A stretch of 64,000 nt of DNA from Bradyrhizobium betae. GTDB lineage: Bacteria; Pseudomonadota; Alphaproteobacteria; Rhizobiales; Xanthobacteraceae. A model generated the notes under the pieces. The model searched no databases. It saw nothing but the letters and a program-made list of their open reading frames with translations, and had not been told where the DNA came from. Below are positions 18,518 through 27,392 of the stretch, piece after piece. The stretch is taken from positions 5,214,501-5,278,500 of the forward strand of contig NZ_CP044543.1 in the NCBI RefSeq assembly GCF_008932115.1, in the 5' to 3' direction. The first letter of the stretch is position 1. The number at the start of each line of letters is the position of its first letter. The position numbers were made by a program, and so were the translations under genes.

Positions 18518-19507
18518 ATGGCTTCCTTCTCGCGCCGACAGATCGTTCATGCGCTATCGGGCGCAGCGGCGCTGGCGGCGCTGCCGCGCAGCGGACAAAC
18601 CGCTGACTATCCGTCTCGTCCCATTCGCCTCGTGCATCCCTACGGAGCCGGCGGAGCGGGGGACCAGATCGGGCGTCCCTGGGTGGACAAGATGTCGTCG
18701 CTGCTTGGGCCGACCTTCGTCGACTATATCGGCGGTGCTGGCGGCGCGATCGGGACGGCCGCGGTCGCGCGCGAGGCGCCCGACGGCTATTCGCTGCTGC
18801 TCGGCAACGGCTCCACGCAGGTCATCATTCCCCTGACCTCGGCAAATCCCGGCTATTCCGTCGACGATTTCCGCGCCATCTACCGCCTGATCAGCACTGC
18901 GCTGGTGTTCGCCGTGCATCCGTCGCTGCCGGTCACGAACCTGCGCGAGCTGATCGCCTACGCCAAGGCCAATCCGGGGAAGCTCTCCTACGGGACGCCC
19001 GGCATCGCCACCGGAAACCATCTGGTCGGCGAATCCTTCAAGCAGCAGGCCGGCGCACTGGATATCGTCCACGTGCCCTATCGGGGCATGTCGCAGGCGG
19101 CCAACGACCTCGTCAGTGGCCAGATCTCGCTCGTCATTGGCGTGATGTCCGTTCAATTGAAGGAACTCGGCGAGGCCGGGAAGGTCAGGCTGCTGGCGGT
19201 CACCACCGAGAAACGGCTGAGCGGTGCTCCGGAGATTCCGACCGCCGTCGAATCCGGCATGCCGGATCTTCGCTATGAGGGCTGGTTCGGCATCTTCGCA
19301 CCGAGGCGCACCGACGATGCGATCATCGACCGGATCGCGCAGGCGACGCGGCTGGCCATGTCCGATCCGGCGCTGCTGGCGAGCTACCGTGCCCAGGGCC
19401 TGGAGCCCGACGGCGATTCAAGCCCGGACAAATTCCAGCGCATCGTCGAGGCGACGACGGCGAGCCTGGCACCGGTGATCAGATCGATTGGACTGAGCAA
19501 ATTGTGA
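18518..19507 (+). CDS. Tripartite tricarboxylate transporter (Bug/TctC) substrate-binding protein
   Basis: A 329-residue periplasmic binding protein of the Bug family. FSRRQIVHALSGAAALAALP resembles a twin-arginine-like signal, followed by YPSRPIRLVHPYGAGGAGD, a typical ligand-loop start, and HVPYRGMSQAANDLVSGQI. The ATG at 18518 is chosen because it starts the signal peptide; a GTG at 18476 is in frame. No TctA/TctB membrane genes are nearby, which is common for orphan Bug proteins. The ligand is unknown, probably a carboxylate. Confidence 0.87.
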   Translation: MASFSRRQIVHALSGAAALAALPRSGQTADYPSRPIRLVHPYGAGGAGDQIGRPWVDKMSSLLGPTFVDYIGGAGGAIGTAAVAREAPDGYSLLLGNGSTQVIIPLTSANPGYSVDDFRAIYRLISTALVFAVHPSLPVTNLRELIAYAKANPGKLSYGTPGIATGNHLVGESFKQQAGALDIVHVPYRGMSQAANDLVSGQISLVIGVMSVQLKELGEAGKVRLLAVTTEKRLSGAPEIPTAVESGMPDLRYEGWFGIFAPRRTDDAIIDRIAQATRLAMSDPALLASYRAQGLEPDGDSSPDKFQRIVEATTASLAPVIRSIGLSKL

Positions 19508-19513
19508 GACGGC

Positions 19514-20653
19514 TCAGGCGCGCTGGCGCGTGACGATGCGGGCTGACAGCGTGACGAGACCCATCAGCGCAGCCAGTATCCAGAATGCCATCGACAGTCC
19601 GCCGAGACGTGCGACGAAGCCGACACCGGCAGGACCGACCAGGATGCCGGCATAGCCCGCGGTCGTGATCGCCGCGACGGCGAGCCCCGTCGGCATCACC
19701 GTTTGCCTTGCGGCCCGGCGGAACAGCACCGGCACGAGGTTCGAGGCGCCGAGCCCGATCAGCAGGAAGCCCGCGACGGCGACCGCCGCTACGGGCGCCG
19801 TGAGCAGCACCACGAAACCCGCGATCGCAATGAGGCTGCCCCAGATCAGTGTCATGCGGTCGCCGATGCGCGCGACGACGGCGTCGCCGCCGAGCCGTCC
19901 CACCGTCATCGCGATCGAGAACACGATATAGCCGATCCCGCCCTGCGTGTCGGAGACGAGGCCCGCGCCGATCACGAGCAGCGCGCTCCAGTCGAGCATC
20001 GCGCCCTCGACCAGGAAGGTGATGGCGCCGAGGAGCGCCAGCAGCAGCACGGAGCCATGCGGCAGCACGAACAGCTGTCCGTCCTGCACCTGCACCGAGC
20101 GAAGCAGGCGCGGCCAGGTCAACAGCATCGCGATCAGCATCAGGAACGCGCAGATCAGCGTGGAGGCGAGTGCGCCCGTCTGCAGCGAGAGCAGTGCGGT
20201 CATCAGCGCCGATCCGGCAAAGCCGCCGATGCTGAACAGTGCATGGAAGCCCGACATCAGCGGACGTGGCGCGTCGCGCTCCACCTCGACCGCATGGATG
20301 TTCATGGCGACGTCGATGGAACCGAGCGCGGCGCCGAAGGCGAGCAGCGCGAGCGCCAGCGTGGCCGGCGAGCTCGCGACGGCCAGCAGCGGCAGCACCA
20401 GCGCCAGACCGAGCCCGCCGGCAAGGATGATCGGCTTGCTGCCGTAGCGCGCACTCATCACGCCAGTCATGAGCATCGCGACCACCGAGCCGATGCCGAG
20501 GCTGAGCAGAAGCAGCCCGAGCACGCCGTCGTCGACGCCGAGCCGCGCCTTCGCGAACGGCACCAGCGGCGCCCAGCACGCGATGCCGAAGCCTGCGACG
20601 AGGAAGGCGAGCCGCGTCGCAAGGCGCGTCGCCGGCCGGTCGGCAGAATGCAT
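19514..20653 (-). CDS. MFS transporter (YbjJ-like)
   Basis: A 379-residue major facilitator protein with about 12 hydrophobic segments. Typical features are the loop-2/3 motif MSARYGSKPIILAG and a mid-protein loop after the sixth segment. The style (GFGIACWAPLVPFAK at the start, GSIDVAMNIHAVEVER in TM4-5) matches the YbjJ/FucP-like branch of unknown substrate. It ends 6 bases from the convergent Bug-protein stop. Upstream lies the remnant of a histidine kinase, so its original neighbours may have been lost. Confidence 0.85.
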   Translation of the reverse strand: MHSADRPATRLATRLAFLVAGFGIACWAPLVPFAKARLGVDDGVLGLLLLSLGIGSVVAMLMTGVMSARYGSKPIILAGGLGLALVLPLLAVASSPATLALALLAFGAALGSIDVAMNIHAVEVERDAPRPLMSGFHALFSIGGFAGSALMTALLSLQTGALASTLICAFLMLIAMLLTWPRLLRSVQVQDGQLFVLPHGSVLLLALLGAITFLVEGAMLDWSALLVIGAGLVSDTQGGIGYIVFSIAMTVGRLGGDAVVARIGDRMTLIWGSLIAIAGFVVLLTAPVAAVAVAGFLLIGLGASNLVPVLFRRAARQTVMPTGLAVAAITTAGYAGILVGPAGVGFVARLGGLSMAFWILAALMGLVTLSARIVTRQRA

Positions 20654-20710
20654 GGGAACTCCGGAGAAAGCGGGGCAAGGCGTTCGATTAGCCCTGCGAT
20701 TGCCGCGACT

Positions 20711-20842
20711 TTATGTCCGGGACGCGCGCGGGCCGTCGCCGGTTGCGGCGAGCTGCAAACGGACGCGCAGGCCCTTCGGCGCGTTGTCGAGCAGCACCAG
20801 CGTTCCGTCATGCGCGGTCACGATCGCCTGCGCGATCGACGG
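20711..20842 (-). pseudogene. C-terminal remnant of a sensor histidine kinase
   Basis: Read on the minus strand the frame ending in TAA at 20711-20713 encodes SIAQAIVTAHDGTLVLLDNA and then PKGLRVRLQLAATG: the end of a HATPase_c domain (G2-box tail to C-terminus). Nothing of the kinase upstream of this remains. At about 20840 it joins, in a different frame, the truncated NodT gene. It is evidence of a deletion. Confidence 0.7.
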
Positions 20843-21218
20843 TCACTGACGCCGTGCCACTGACGGAGGGAAACAGGCCTGCGCTGGTCTGCTGCACCGT
20901 TGCGCGTGCCTCGCGCACCGCTGCCTTGGCTTTGGCGACATCGGGATTGGCTTCGACGGCCTGTTCGATCAGCCGGTTGAGCAGGGGATCGCGCAGGCGC
21001 AGCCACCAGCGATCCAGTGTGCCGGTCTGCCGCCGGGACGCCGGCTTGGCGCTCCAGTGCGCGGGCATATCCAGCCTGGGCGGCCCGGCGTATTCCGGGC
21101 CGACCGCGCAGCCGGCCAGCATCAGCGCGAGGCAGGCTGCTCCGGCGCGCAATTGCGTCGGCCGATGAGTCTCCTTTGCGGATGGCACGGGGATTGCGAG
21201 GAACGAATGTGACGACAT
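20808..21218 (-). pseudogene. NodT-type outer-membrane efflux lipoprotein, N-terminal fragment
   Basis: The first ~125 residues of an RND-efflux outer-membrane factor: lipoprotein signal LALMLAGCAVGPEY (lipobox Cys), then LDRWWLRLRDPLLNRLIEQA and AAVREARATVQQTSAGLFPS, the conserved start of the first helical hairpin. Full-length proteins are about 480 residues; here the frame breaks off at the junction with the histidine kinase remnant. Start at 21218 (MSSHSFLAIP) chosen from the signal peptide. It is non-functional. Confidence 0.78.
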
Positions 21219-21445
21219 CAAATCGGCTGGGATCCATTGGCCTGGCCCCGGGAGGGGCGCCCTTGGCCCTCGGAGGGGCAGGAAGGGGCTGGAACCACTA
21301 GCCGGGTGATCGTGGCCTTTCAGCAGCCCGAATGTTGCTGGATGTAAACAGATGTTGCGGAGCGTCTCGACGGCGGCGGCACGCTGTCTGCCGGACTGGA
21401 CCTCGGCCCTGTTTCGCGGCTCTGTCAACCCATTCCTGCAAAAAT

Positions 21446-21960
21446 ATTCCACTTTACCGAAATTCGGAAATGACGTATGTGTCGCTTCATCCCGGCTCAT
21501 CCTTGAGGGGCGATCGTACGTCGTCACGAGTTGCGAGCCGGGCCTGCGGTGGACGCGGCAGCGTCGTGCGCGAGAGGTCAAGGGCAGGGCGGGTAGTCCC
21601 TGTGAGCCCGTGGCTACGTGCGGACGAACGGCGCCGAAGCGTACGGCAAAACCGTGTGGTCCTGACCGTCGTTGCTACGGTCAAGCTTTTGCGGAGATGT
21701 GCGCGAGCCCAACCGGGTAGACGGCATCGTCAATTCGCGGGGCGAGGGAGGCCAGAAGGAAAGTTCGGCTCCCGGGAGAGCACGGCATAAGCCGTCCGAC
21801 CATCGCGCAGGGAAGGCCGAGTGATCGGCGACACCTGTATGCTGCTGTGCGGTTCTTCTGCGTGTGCTTTTCGCGCAGCAGACCGCGGGTGCCCGCCGGC
21901 ACCCGGTCTTCCCTGCGCCCTCTTGGATTTGAGGGCCGACAGAAGAAGCAAAACTCGGGC
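21446..21960 (+). ncRNA. Strongly structured repeat/ncRNA-like element
   Basis: About 500 bases without a credible gene but with dense base-pairing. The core is an outer 15-pair stem (21805-21819 with 21904-21918, one G-U) enclosing two hairpins: 21842-21851 with 21872-21881 (10 pairs) and 21887-21893 with 21898-21904 (7 pairs, loop CGCC). One base is shared between the outer and second inner stems. Flanking it are perfect small hairpins at 21664-21682, 21782-21795 (loop ATAA) and 21917-21936. From memory, closely similar sequence recurs in Bradyrhizobium genomes; this is not verified. It may be a structured RNA or a dispersed repeat. The strand is a guess. Confidence 0.5.
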
Positions 21961-22038
21961 GAGATGCGCCGCGAGGATGAGAAGGCGTGTCCTATGTTTT
22001 AGAGCCTGAAAATCGATGATGCGGGCTCAACCTCATCA

Positions 22039-22186
22039 CCGTCACCCTGAGGTGCGCGCTCTGCTGCGCGTAGCGCTGCAGAGTAAGCCTCGAAGGGCGA
22101 CGGCCCCGCTGCACCTCGGCCGTGCATCCTTCGAGGCTCCGCTTGCGATGCTTTCGCATCACAAGCCTCGCACCTCAGGATGACGG
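22039..22186. repeat. Long palindromic dispersed repeat
   Basis: Outer arms of 18 bases (22039-22056 and 22169-22186, one mismatch) carry CCTGAGGTGCG and its complement. Inner arms at 22086-22096 and 22128-22138 are perfect (GCCTCGAAGG and complement), with CGGCC/GGCCG at the tip. The whole block could fold as one long hairpin. This form, with CACCTCAGGATGACGG, is typical of repeats found between genes in Bradyrhizobium and Rhodopseudomonas. Confidence 0.75.
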
Positions 22187-22206
22187 AGCTGTCAGCCGCC
22201 CGCCGC

Positions 22207-22590
22207 TCACCACGAAATCGGAATCCTCCGCGCGAATCCGCCGAGATCCGAGTCGGGGTAGAGCGGCTGGCGATCGAGCGGCCGGTTGTTGTTGCCACGG
22301 GCGAACGACGTGCCGGGCGGAAAAGCGTAGTCGGCAAATTTGCGTTCGCCGGGCAGCACTTCGGTGCCGCCATCCAGCCACGACCGCTTGCTCACATAGA
22401 GGCGGGTGCGCGGCCCCGACTGGTAGGACCGGTTGGGGCCGCGCGGACCGTACTCGTAAACGGCATTCGGTGTCGCCTGCGGCCGATCGCGTTTGCCGGT
22501 GGTTGCGGCATGAGCGGCGAAGGTCGAGGCGAGGAAGAGAAGCAACACCGTTCTGGTCATGACAATCGTGCTCATCGGCGAATACCCCAT
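22207..22590 (-). CDS. Small secreted protein of unknown function
   Basis: About 127 residues with a clear Sec signal (MTRTVLLLFLASTFAAHA) followed by a Gly/Pro/Arg/Tyr-rich mature part (YEYGPRGPNRSYQSGPRTRLYV) and a conserved-looking GNNNRPLDRQPLYPD. No known domain. The ATG at 22590 has AGGA six bases upstream; ATGs at 22575 and 22560 are alternatives that shorten only the N-region. The gene is divergent from bamA. Confidence 0.6.
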   Translation of the reverse strand: MGYSPMSTIVMTRTVLLLFLASTFAAHAATTGKRDRPQATPNAVYEYGPRGPNRSYQSGPRTRLYVSKRSWLDGGTEVLPGERKFADYAFPPGTSFARGNNNRPLDRQPLYPDSDLGGFARRIPISW

Positions 22591-22871
22591 GCGAGTTCCT
22601 GATGTGGTGGCCTCTCGCACCGGCCCGCGCGCCTGTAAAGAATTCGCGCGTTGCGCGATGTTGCTGCGCGCCCGGGAGGGCGGCGCGCGTGCGATGACTG
22701 CAGGATCGAGCCACTCGACGCTGACGGTGCGCGCGGCCGGTCCGGCCGCCTCGACCACGCGGCTGATCCGCCAATCAAATTCAACGACCGGAAACAGTAC
22801 AGCAATCTCAAAGCCACACCGCGGCCACAGCCGTTTCGTCTCAGAGCAGGTGCGTGCTCTTGAGGTGTGGA

Positions 22872-25385
22872 ATGTCGGTTTTGCGGGCCTGGCTGGTCGC
22901 GGTGGCGATGAGCGGTATGTCGATTGCGAGTTCAATTCCCGTCGTGCTGTTGCCGCAGCCGGCGGCCGCGCAAGTCGCGGAGACGATCGTGGTCGAGGGT
23001 AACCGCCGCGTGGAGGCCGAGACGATTCGCTCCTACTTCAGGCCCGGCCCCGGCGGGCGCCTCGACCAGCCCGCGATCGACGACGGTCTGAAGGCGCTGA
23101 TCGGCACTGGTCTGTTTCAGGATGTAAAGATCAATCAGGCCGGCGGCCGCATCGTGGTGTCGGTGGTCGAGAACGCCGTGATCGGCCGCATCGCGTTCGA
23201 GGGCAACAAGAAGATCAAGGACGAGCAGCTCTCGGCCGAGATCCAGTCCAAGGCGCGCGGAACCTTCTCGCGGGCGCTGGTGCAGTCGGACACGCTGCGC
23301 ATCGCCGAGATCTACCGGCGCTCGGGCCGCTACGACGTGCGCGTCACGCCCGAAATCATCGAACAGCCGAACAATCGCGTCGACCTCGTCTTCACGGTCG
23401 AGGAGGGAGCCAAGACCGCGGTCAAGTCTGTCGAGTTCATCGGCAACGGCGCCTATTCGGCCGCGCGTCTGCGCGACGTCATCAAGACGCATGAGAGCAA
23501 CCTGCTCAGCTTTCTCGGCAGCAACGACATCTACGATCCCGATCGCGTCGAGGCCGACCGCGACCTGATCCGGCGCTTCTACCTCAAGAACGGCTTCGCC
23601 GACGTCCAGGTCGTGGCCGCGCTGACCGAGTACGATCCGGAGAAGAAGGGCTTCAACGTCACTTTCAAGATCGAGGAAGGCTCGCAGTACCGCGTCGGCA
23701 CCGTCGACTTCCGCTCCAGCATTGCAAATTTTGACGCGAACTCGCTGCGAAGCCTGTCGCGCGTCAGTGTCGGCTCGCTCTACAACGTGGAATCGGTCGA
23801 GAAGTCGACCGAAGAGATGCAGATCGAGGCGTCGCGCCGCGGTTATGCGTTCGCCGTGGTCCGTCCCGGCGGCGACCGCAACTTCGCGGCGCACACGGTC
23901 TCCGTGGTGTTCAACGTCGATGAGGGCCCTCGCACTTACATCGAGCGCATCAACCTTCGCGGCAACACGCGGACCCGGGACTACGTGATCCGGCGCGAAT
24001 TCGACATCTCCGAGGGCGACGCCTACAACCGTGCGCTGGTCGACCGTGCCGAGCGCCGGCTGAAGAACATCGACTACTTCAAGAGCGTCAAGATCGTCAC
24101 CGAGCCCGGCTCTTCCAGCGACCGGGTGATCCTGATCGTCGACCTCGAAGAGAAGTCGACCGGCGACTTCTCGATCTCGGGCGGCTACTCCACGAGCGAC
24201 GGTGCACTGGCCGAAGTCTCGGTCTCCGAGCGCAACCTGCTCGGCAAGGGGCTCTATGCCAAGGCGTCGGTCAGCTACGGCCAGTATTCGCGCGGCGTAT
24301 CGCTGTCGTTCGTCGAGCCCTATCTGCTCGACTACCGGCTGGCGCTTGGATTCGACACTTATTGGAAGGAGCAGAAATCGAACAGCTATACGAGCTATGG
24401 CGTGACGACGCTGGGCTTCTCCCCGCGCCTCGGCTTCGCGCTGCGTGAGGATCTCTCGCTGCAGCTCCGCTATTCGCTGTATCAGCAGAGCATCACGCTC
24501 GCCAGCGCCTACAACAACTGTAACAACAACGCGGCCAACACCTCGCTGGCCTTCAACCCGACGCCTTCCTACATCAAGAACGTTCTCGGCGGTGTGGATC
24601 CGACCAACACGACGAGCTCAGGCGTCTATGGCTACGGCTGCTACGGCGACGGCGAGTCGAGCCTGCCGGTCCGGAAGGAGCTGGCGAACGGCGCGACCTG
24701 GACCTCGTCGCTCGGCTACACGCTGAACTACAACACGCTTGACAACAACAAGAATCCCACTGACGGTCTGCTGGTCGACTTCAGGCAGGATTTCGCTGGA
24801 GTGGGCGGCGACGTCACGTACCTGAAGACGGTGATCGACACCAAGTACTACACCCCGCTCGTCTCCGACATCGTCAACGTGATCCATCTTCAGGGCGGCA
24901 TCCTCAACAGGATCGGCAACAACGATCTTCGTATGCTCGACCATTTCCAGATGGGCCCGAACCTGGTGCGCGGCTTCGCCTCCAACGGCATCGGTCCGCG
25001 CGACATCACCTACCTCAACTACGGCGCCACCGGCGATGCGCTCGGCGGCACGAAGTACTGGGGCGCCTCCATGGAGCTGCAGATGCCGTTCTGGTTCCTG
25101 CCCAAGGAGGTCGGGTTGAAGGGCGCCGTCTACGCCGATGCCGGCTCACTCTGGGGTTATCAGGGGCCGACGTCGTGGTCGGCCACGGGCGAAGTCAACA
25201 CCAAGGCCTGCCCGACCTGCGGCCTGCAATATGACGACGGCAACGTCGTGCGGTCGTCGGTCGGCGTCGGCCTGATCTGGGCCTCGCCGTTCGGCCCGCT
25301 GCGCTTCGACTACGCCGTGCCGCTGTCGAAGGGCAAATACGACACGGTTCAGGAGTTCAGGTTCGGCGGCGGCACGTCGTTCTAG
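22872..25385 (+). CDS. bamA: BamA outer-membrane protein assembly factor (additional copy)
   Basis: An 837-residue Omp85 protein that inserts beta-barrels into the outer membrane. A signal peptide is followed by POTRA repeats from about residue 35 to 420 (VEGNRRVEAETIRSYF; GNKKIKDEQLSAEI; GNGAYSAARLRDVI; GNTRTRDYVIRREF) and the barrel, ending in aromatic Phe (FRFGGGTSF). Cysteine pairs in predicted surface loops (NNCNNN, GYGCYG, CPTCG) are notable. GAGGTGTGGA precedes the ATG at 22872. The usual neighbours rseP, lpxD and fabZ are absent, so this may be a second copy. Its TAG overlaps the convergent TAG of the amidohydrolase gene. Confidence 0.92.
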   Translation: MSVLRAWLVAVAMSGMSIASSIPVVLLPQPAAAQVAETIVVEGNRRVEAETIRSYFRPGPGGRLDQPAIDDGLKALIGTGLFQDVKINQAGGRIVVSVVENAVIGRIAFEGNKKIKDEQLSAEIQSKARGTFSRALVQSDTLRIAEIYRRSGRYDVRVTPEIIEQPNNRVDLVFTVEEGAKTAVKSVEFIGNGAYSAARLRDVIKTHESNLLSFLGSNDIYDPDRVEADRDLIRRFYLKNGFADVQVVAALTEYDPEKKGFNVTFKIEEGSQYRVGTVDFRSSIANFDANSLRSLSRVSVGSLYNVESVEKSTEEMQIEASRRGYAFAVVRPGGDRNFAAHTVSVVFNVDEGPRTYIERINLRGNTRTRDYVIRREFDISEGDAYNRALVDRAERRLKNIDYFKSVKIVTEPGSSSDRVILIVDLEEKSTGDFSISGGYSTSDGALAEVSVSERNLLGKGLYAKASVSYGQYSRGVSLSFVEPYLLDYRLALGFDTYWKEQKSNSYTSYGVTTLGFSPRLGFALREDLSLQLRYSLYQQSITLASAYNNCNNNAANTSLAFNPTPSYIKNVLGGVDPTNTTSSGVYGYGCYGDGESSLPVRKELANGATWTSSLGYTLNYNTLDNNKNPTDGLLVDFRQDFAGVGGDVTYLKTVIDTKYYTPLVSDIVNVIHLQGGILNRIGNNDLRMLDHFQMGPNLVRGFASNGIGPRDITYLNYGATGDALGGTKYWGASMELQMPFWFLPKEVGLKGAVYADAGSLWGYQGPTSWSATGEVNTKACPTCGLQYDDGNVVRSSVGVGLIWASPFGPLRFDYAVPLSKGKYDTVQEFRFGGGTSF

Positions 25386-26614
25386 CCACTCAGTATCCGC
25401 TTGCAGGCGTCGACGAAAACCTCGGCGCCGGCGATGATGTCGGCGTCGGCGGTGTTCTCGGTCCAATGGTGGCTGATGCCGCCGATCGACGGCACGAACA
25501 GCATGGCTGCCGGCATCACGGTCGCAAGCATCTGCGCATCGTGGCCGGCGCCGCTCGGCATCCTGATCGATCGTCCGTCAGCCATGGCCTTGCTCGCGGC
25601 TTCGATTGCGTCCTGGAAGCCGGCGTCCATCATGGCGGGAGCACCGGTGCGCAGCTTCGTCACGGTGACGGCGCAAGGGCCCTCCGCGGTGACTTCGTCC
25701 GCCATCGTCCGCAACAGATCCTCCAGCCGTGCGATGACGGACGGATCATCGTCGCGGATCTGGAACAGCATTTCGGCCCCGCCCGGAATGATGCTCGGCG
25801 CGCCCGGATCGAGCGTGATGCGGCCGGTGGTCCAGACCGTGCGGGGCCCACAGACGGCGGGGAAACGCTGGTCGATCGCCACGCAGAACTTGGCCAGCGC
25901 AAGCCCGGCATCCTTCCGCACGGCCATGCGGGTGGTGCCGGCGTGGTTCTGTTCGCCGGCGAAATTGATGCGATACTGCCAGATGCCGACGATCGAGGTC
26001 ACGACCCCGATCGCGAGCTTGCCGCTCTCGAGCGTATCGCCCTGCTCGATATGCGCCTCGAGATATCCGACGTGTCGCTTCGGCTCGACGCCGACGCGCG
26101 CACGACCGGCGAGACCCATGTCGGCGAGCGCATCCCGCATGGTGCGGCCGTTGGTGCGGTCGCGCGCGGCATCGATCTCGGCTTCGCTCACTTGCCCGAC
26201 ATAGGAGCGCGAGCCGAGGAAGCTGCCGAAATGACCTTCCTCATCGCACCAGGCGGCGACTTCGACCGCGCCCTTGAACGAGGGATCGGCGTTGAGGACG
26301 CGGGCGGCTTCGAGCGCATAGACGACGCCGAGCGGGCCGTCGAGCCAGCCGGCGTAGTTCTGGCTCTCCAGATGCGATCCCGCCAGCAGCTTCGGTCCGG
26401 CTTTGCTGCTCGTGCCGAACACATTGCCGATGCCGTCGATCCCTGCGCCGAGGCCGGCCTCCGCCAGCTTCTGCAGCAGCCAGTCCAGCGAGCGCTTGTG
26501 CGGCTCGGAGAAGGTCGGCTTGTGCACGCCGGTCTCGTAGGCGCCGATGGCACGGAGTGCATTGAGGTCGGCGAGCACGCGCTGGCCGTCGACGAGTGAT
26601 CTGGTGTCAGGCAT
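25382..26614 (-). CDS. M20-family Zn-dependent amidohydrolase (HyuC/AllC-like)
   Basis: A 410-residue cytosolic metallohydrolase of the N-carbamoyl-L-amino-acid hydrolase/allantoate amidohydrolase group. Visible metal-site motifs are GSHLESQNYAGWLDGPLGV, CDEEGHFGSF, EAHIEQGDTLES and the C-terminal SGAGHDAQML and GGISHHWTE. These enzymes remove carbamoyl or formimino groups from amino acids. The ATG at 26614 overlaps the ABC ATPase stop by 8 bases, so it is the last gene of the transporter operon. With hutC/hutF just upstream and no hutG visible, an N-formyl- or N-carbamoyl-glutamate-type substrate is a possible link, but this is speculative. Confidence 0.87.
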   Translation of the reverse strand: MPDTRSLVDGQRVLADLNALRAIGAYETGVHKPTFSEPHKRSLDWLLQKLAEAGLGAGIDGIGNVFGTSSKAGPKLLAGSHLESQNYAGWLDGPLGVVYALEAARVLNADPSFKGAVEVAAWCDEEGHFGSFLGSRSYVGQVSEAEIDAARDRTNGRTMRDALADMGLAGRARVGVEPKRHVGYLEAHIEQGDTLESGKLAIGVVTSIVGIWQYRINFAGEQNHAGTTRMAVRKDAGLALAKFCVAIDQRFPAVCGPRTVWTTGRITLDPGAPSIIPGGAEMLFQIRDDDPSVIARLEDLLRTMADEVTAEGPCAVTVTKLRTGAPAMMDAGFQDAIEAASKAMADGRSIRMPSGAGHDAQMLATVMPAAMLFVPSIGGISHHWTENTADADIIAGAEVFVDACKRILSG

Positions 26615-27392
26615 GTTCGGCAACCTTCAGCGCCTCGGTGCGAATTTCCTCGACCAGCCGTTCCTTCAGCTGGACGAATTCGGGCGTGGTCTTGACCTTG
26701 TAAGAGCGCGGATGCGGCAGGTCGATCGCAATGTCGGCCTTGATCCGCCCGGGGCGCGCGCTCATCACGATGACGCGGCTGCCGAGGAAGATCGCTTCCT
26801 CGATGTCGTGGGTGACGAACAGCACGGTTTTCTGGTCGCGCTCCCAGATCCCGAGCAGCATCTCCTGCATCAAGGCGCGGGTCTGGTTGTCGAGCGCGCC
26901 GAAGGGCTCGTCGAGCAGCAGGATCTTCGGATCGTTGGCGAGCGCGCGCGCAATCGCAGTGCGCTGCTGCATGCCGCCGGAAAGCTGCTTGGGCCAATGG
27001 TTCTCGAAGCCGGTGAGGCCGACCTGGCGGATGAAAGCGTCGGCGATCTTGTTGCGCTCCGTCTCGGACACGCCGCGCTCGCGCAGGCCAAAGGCGATGT
27101 TCTCGCGCACGGTGAGCCAGGGAAACAGCGTGTAGGACTGAAACACCATGCCGCGATCGGCGCCCGGGCCGGTCACCTCGCGGCCGTCGAGCACCACACG
27201 GCCGCTGGTCGGGCGGTCGAGGCCAGCGACGATGCGAAGCAGCGTTGACTTGCCGCAGCCGGAGGGACCGAGGATGGTGACGAAGTCGTTGTTGCCGATG
27301 GTGAGATTGGCCGGCTCCAGCGCCCGGGTCGGCGCGTTGCCGTGGCGGGCGGGGAAGGTTCGCGAGACCTGCTCGATCTTCAGCGTGGTCAT
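26607..27392 (-). CDS. ABC transporter ATP-binding protein (SsuB/TauB type)
   Basis: A 261-residue ATPase with Walker A GPSGCGKST, Q-loop VFQSYTLFPWLTV, signature LSGGMQQR, Walker B ILLLDEPFGALD and the switch His in VTHDIEEA. It belongs to the nitrate/sulfonate/taurine importer branch and powers the permease immediately upstream. Start ATG at 27392 overlaps the permease TGA (ATGA). Neighbours are binding protein, permease and the M20 amidohydrolase. Confidence 0.92.
   Translation of the reverse strand: MTTLKIEQVSRTFPARHGNAPTRALEPANLTIGNNDFVTILGPSGCGKSTLLRIVAGLDRPTSGRVVLDGREVTGPGADRGMVFQSYTLFPWLTVRENIAFGLRERGVSETERNKIADAFIRQVGLTGFENHWPKQLSGGMQQRTAIARALANDPKILLLDEPFGALDNQTRALMQEMLLGIWERDQKTVLFVTHDIEEAIFLGSRVIVMSARPGRIKADIAIDLPHPRSYKVKTTPEFVQLKERLVEEIRTEALKVAEHA

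Noticed and set aside
21446..21960. Idea that the structured element is a group II intron or RNase P RNA
   Set aside because: No reverse transcriptase, no recognisable domain V or intron ends, and the conserved RNase P motifs are absent.
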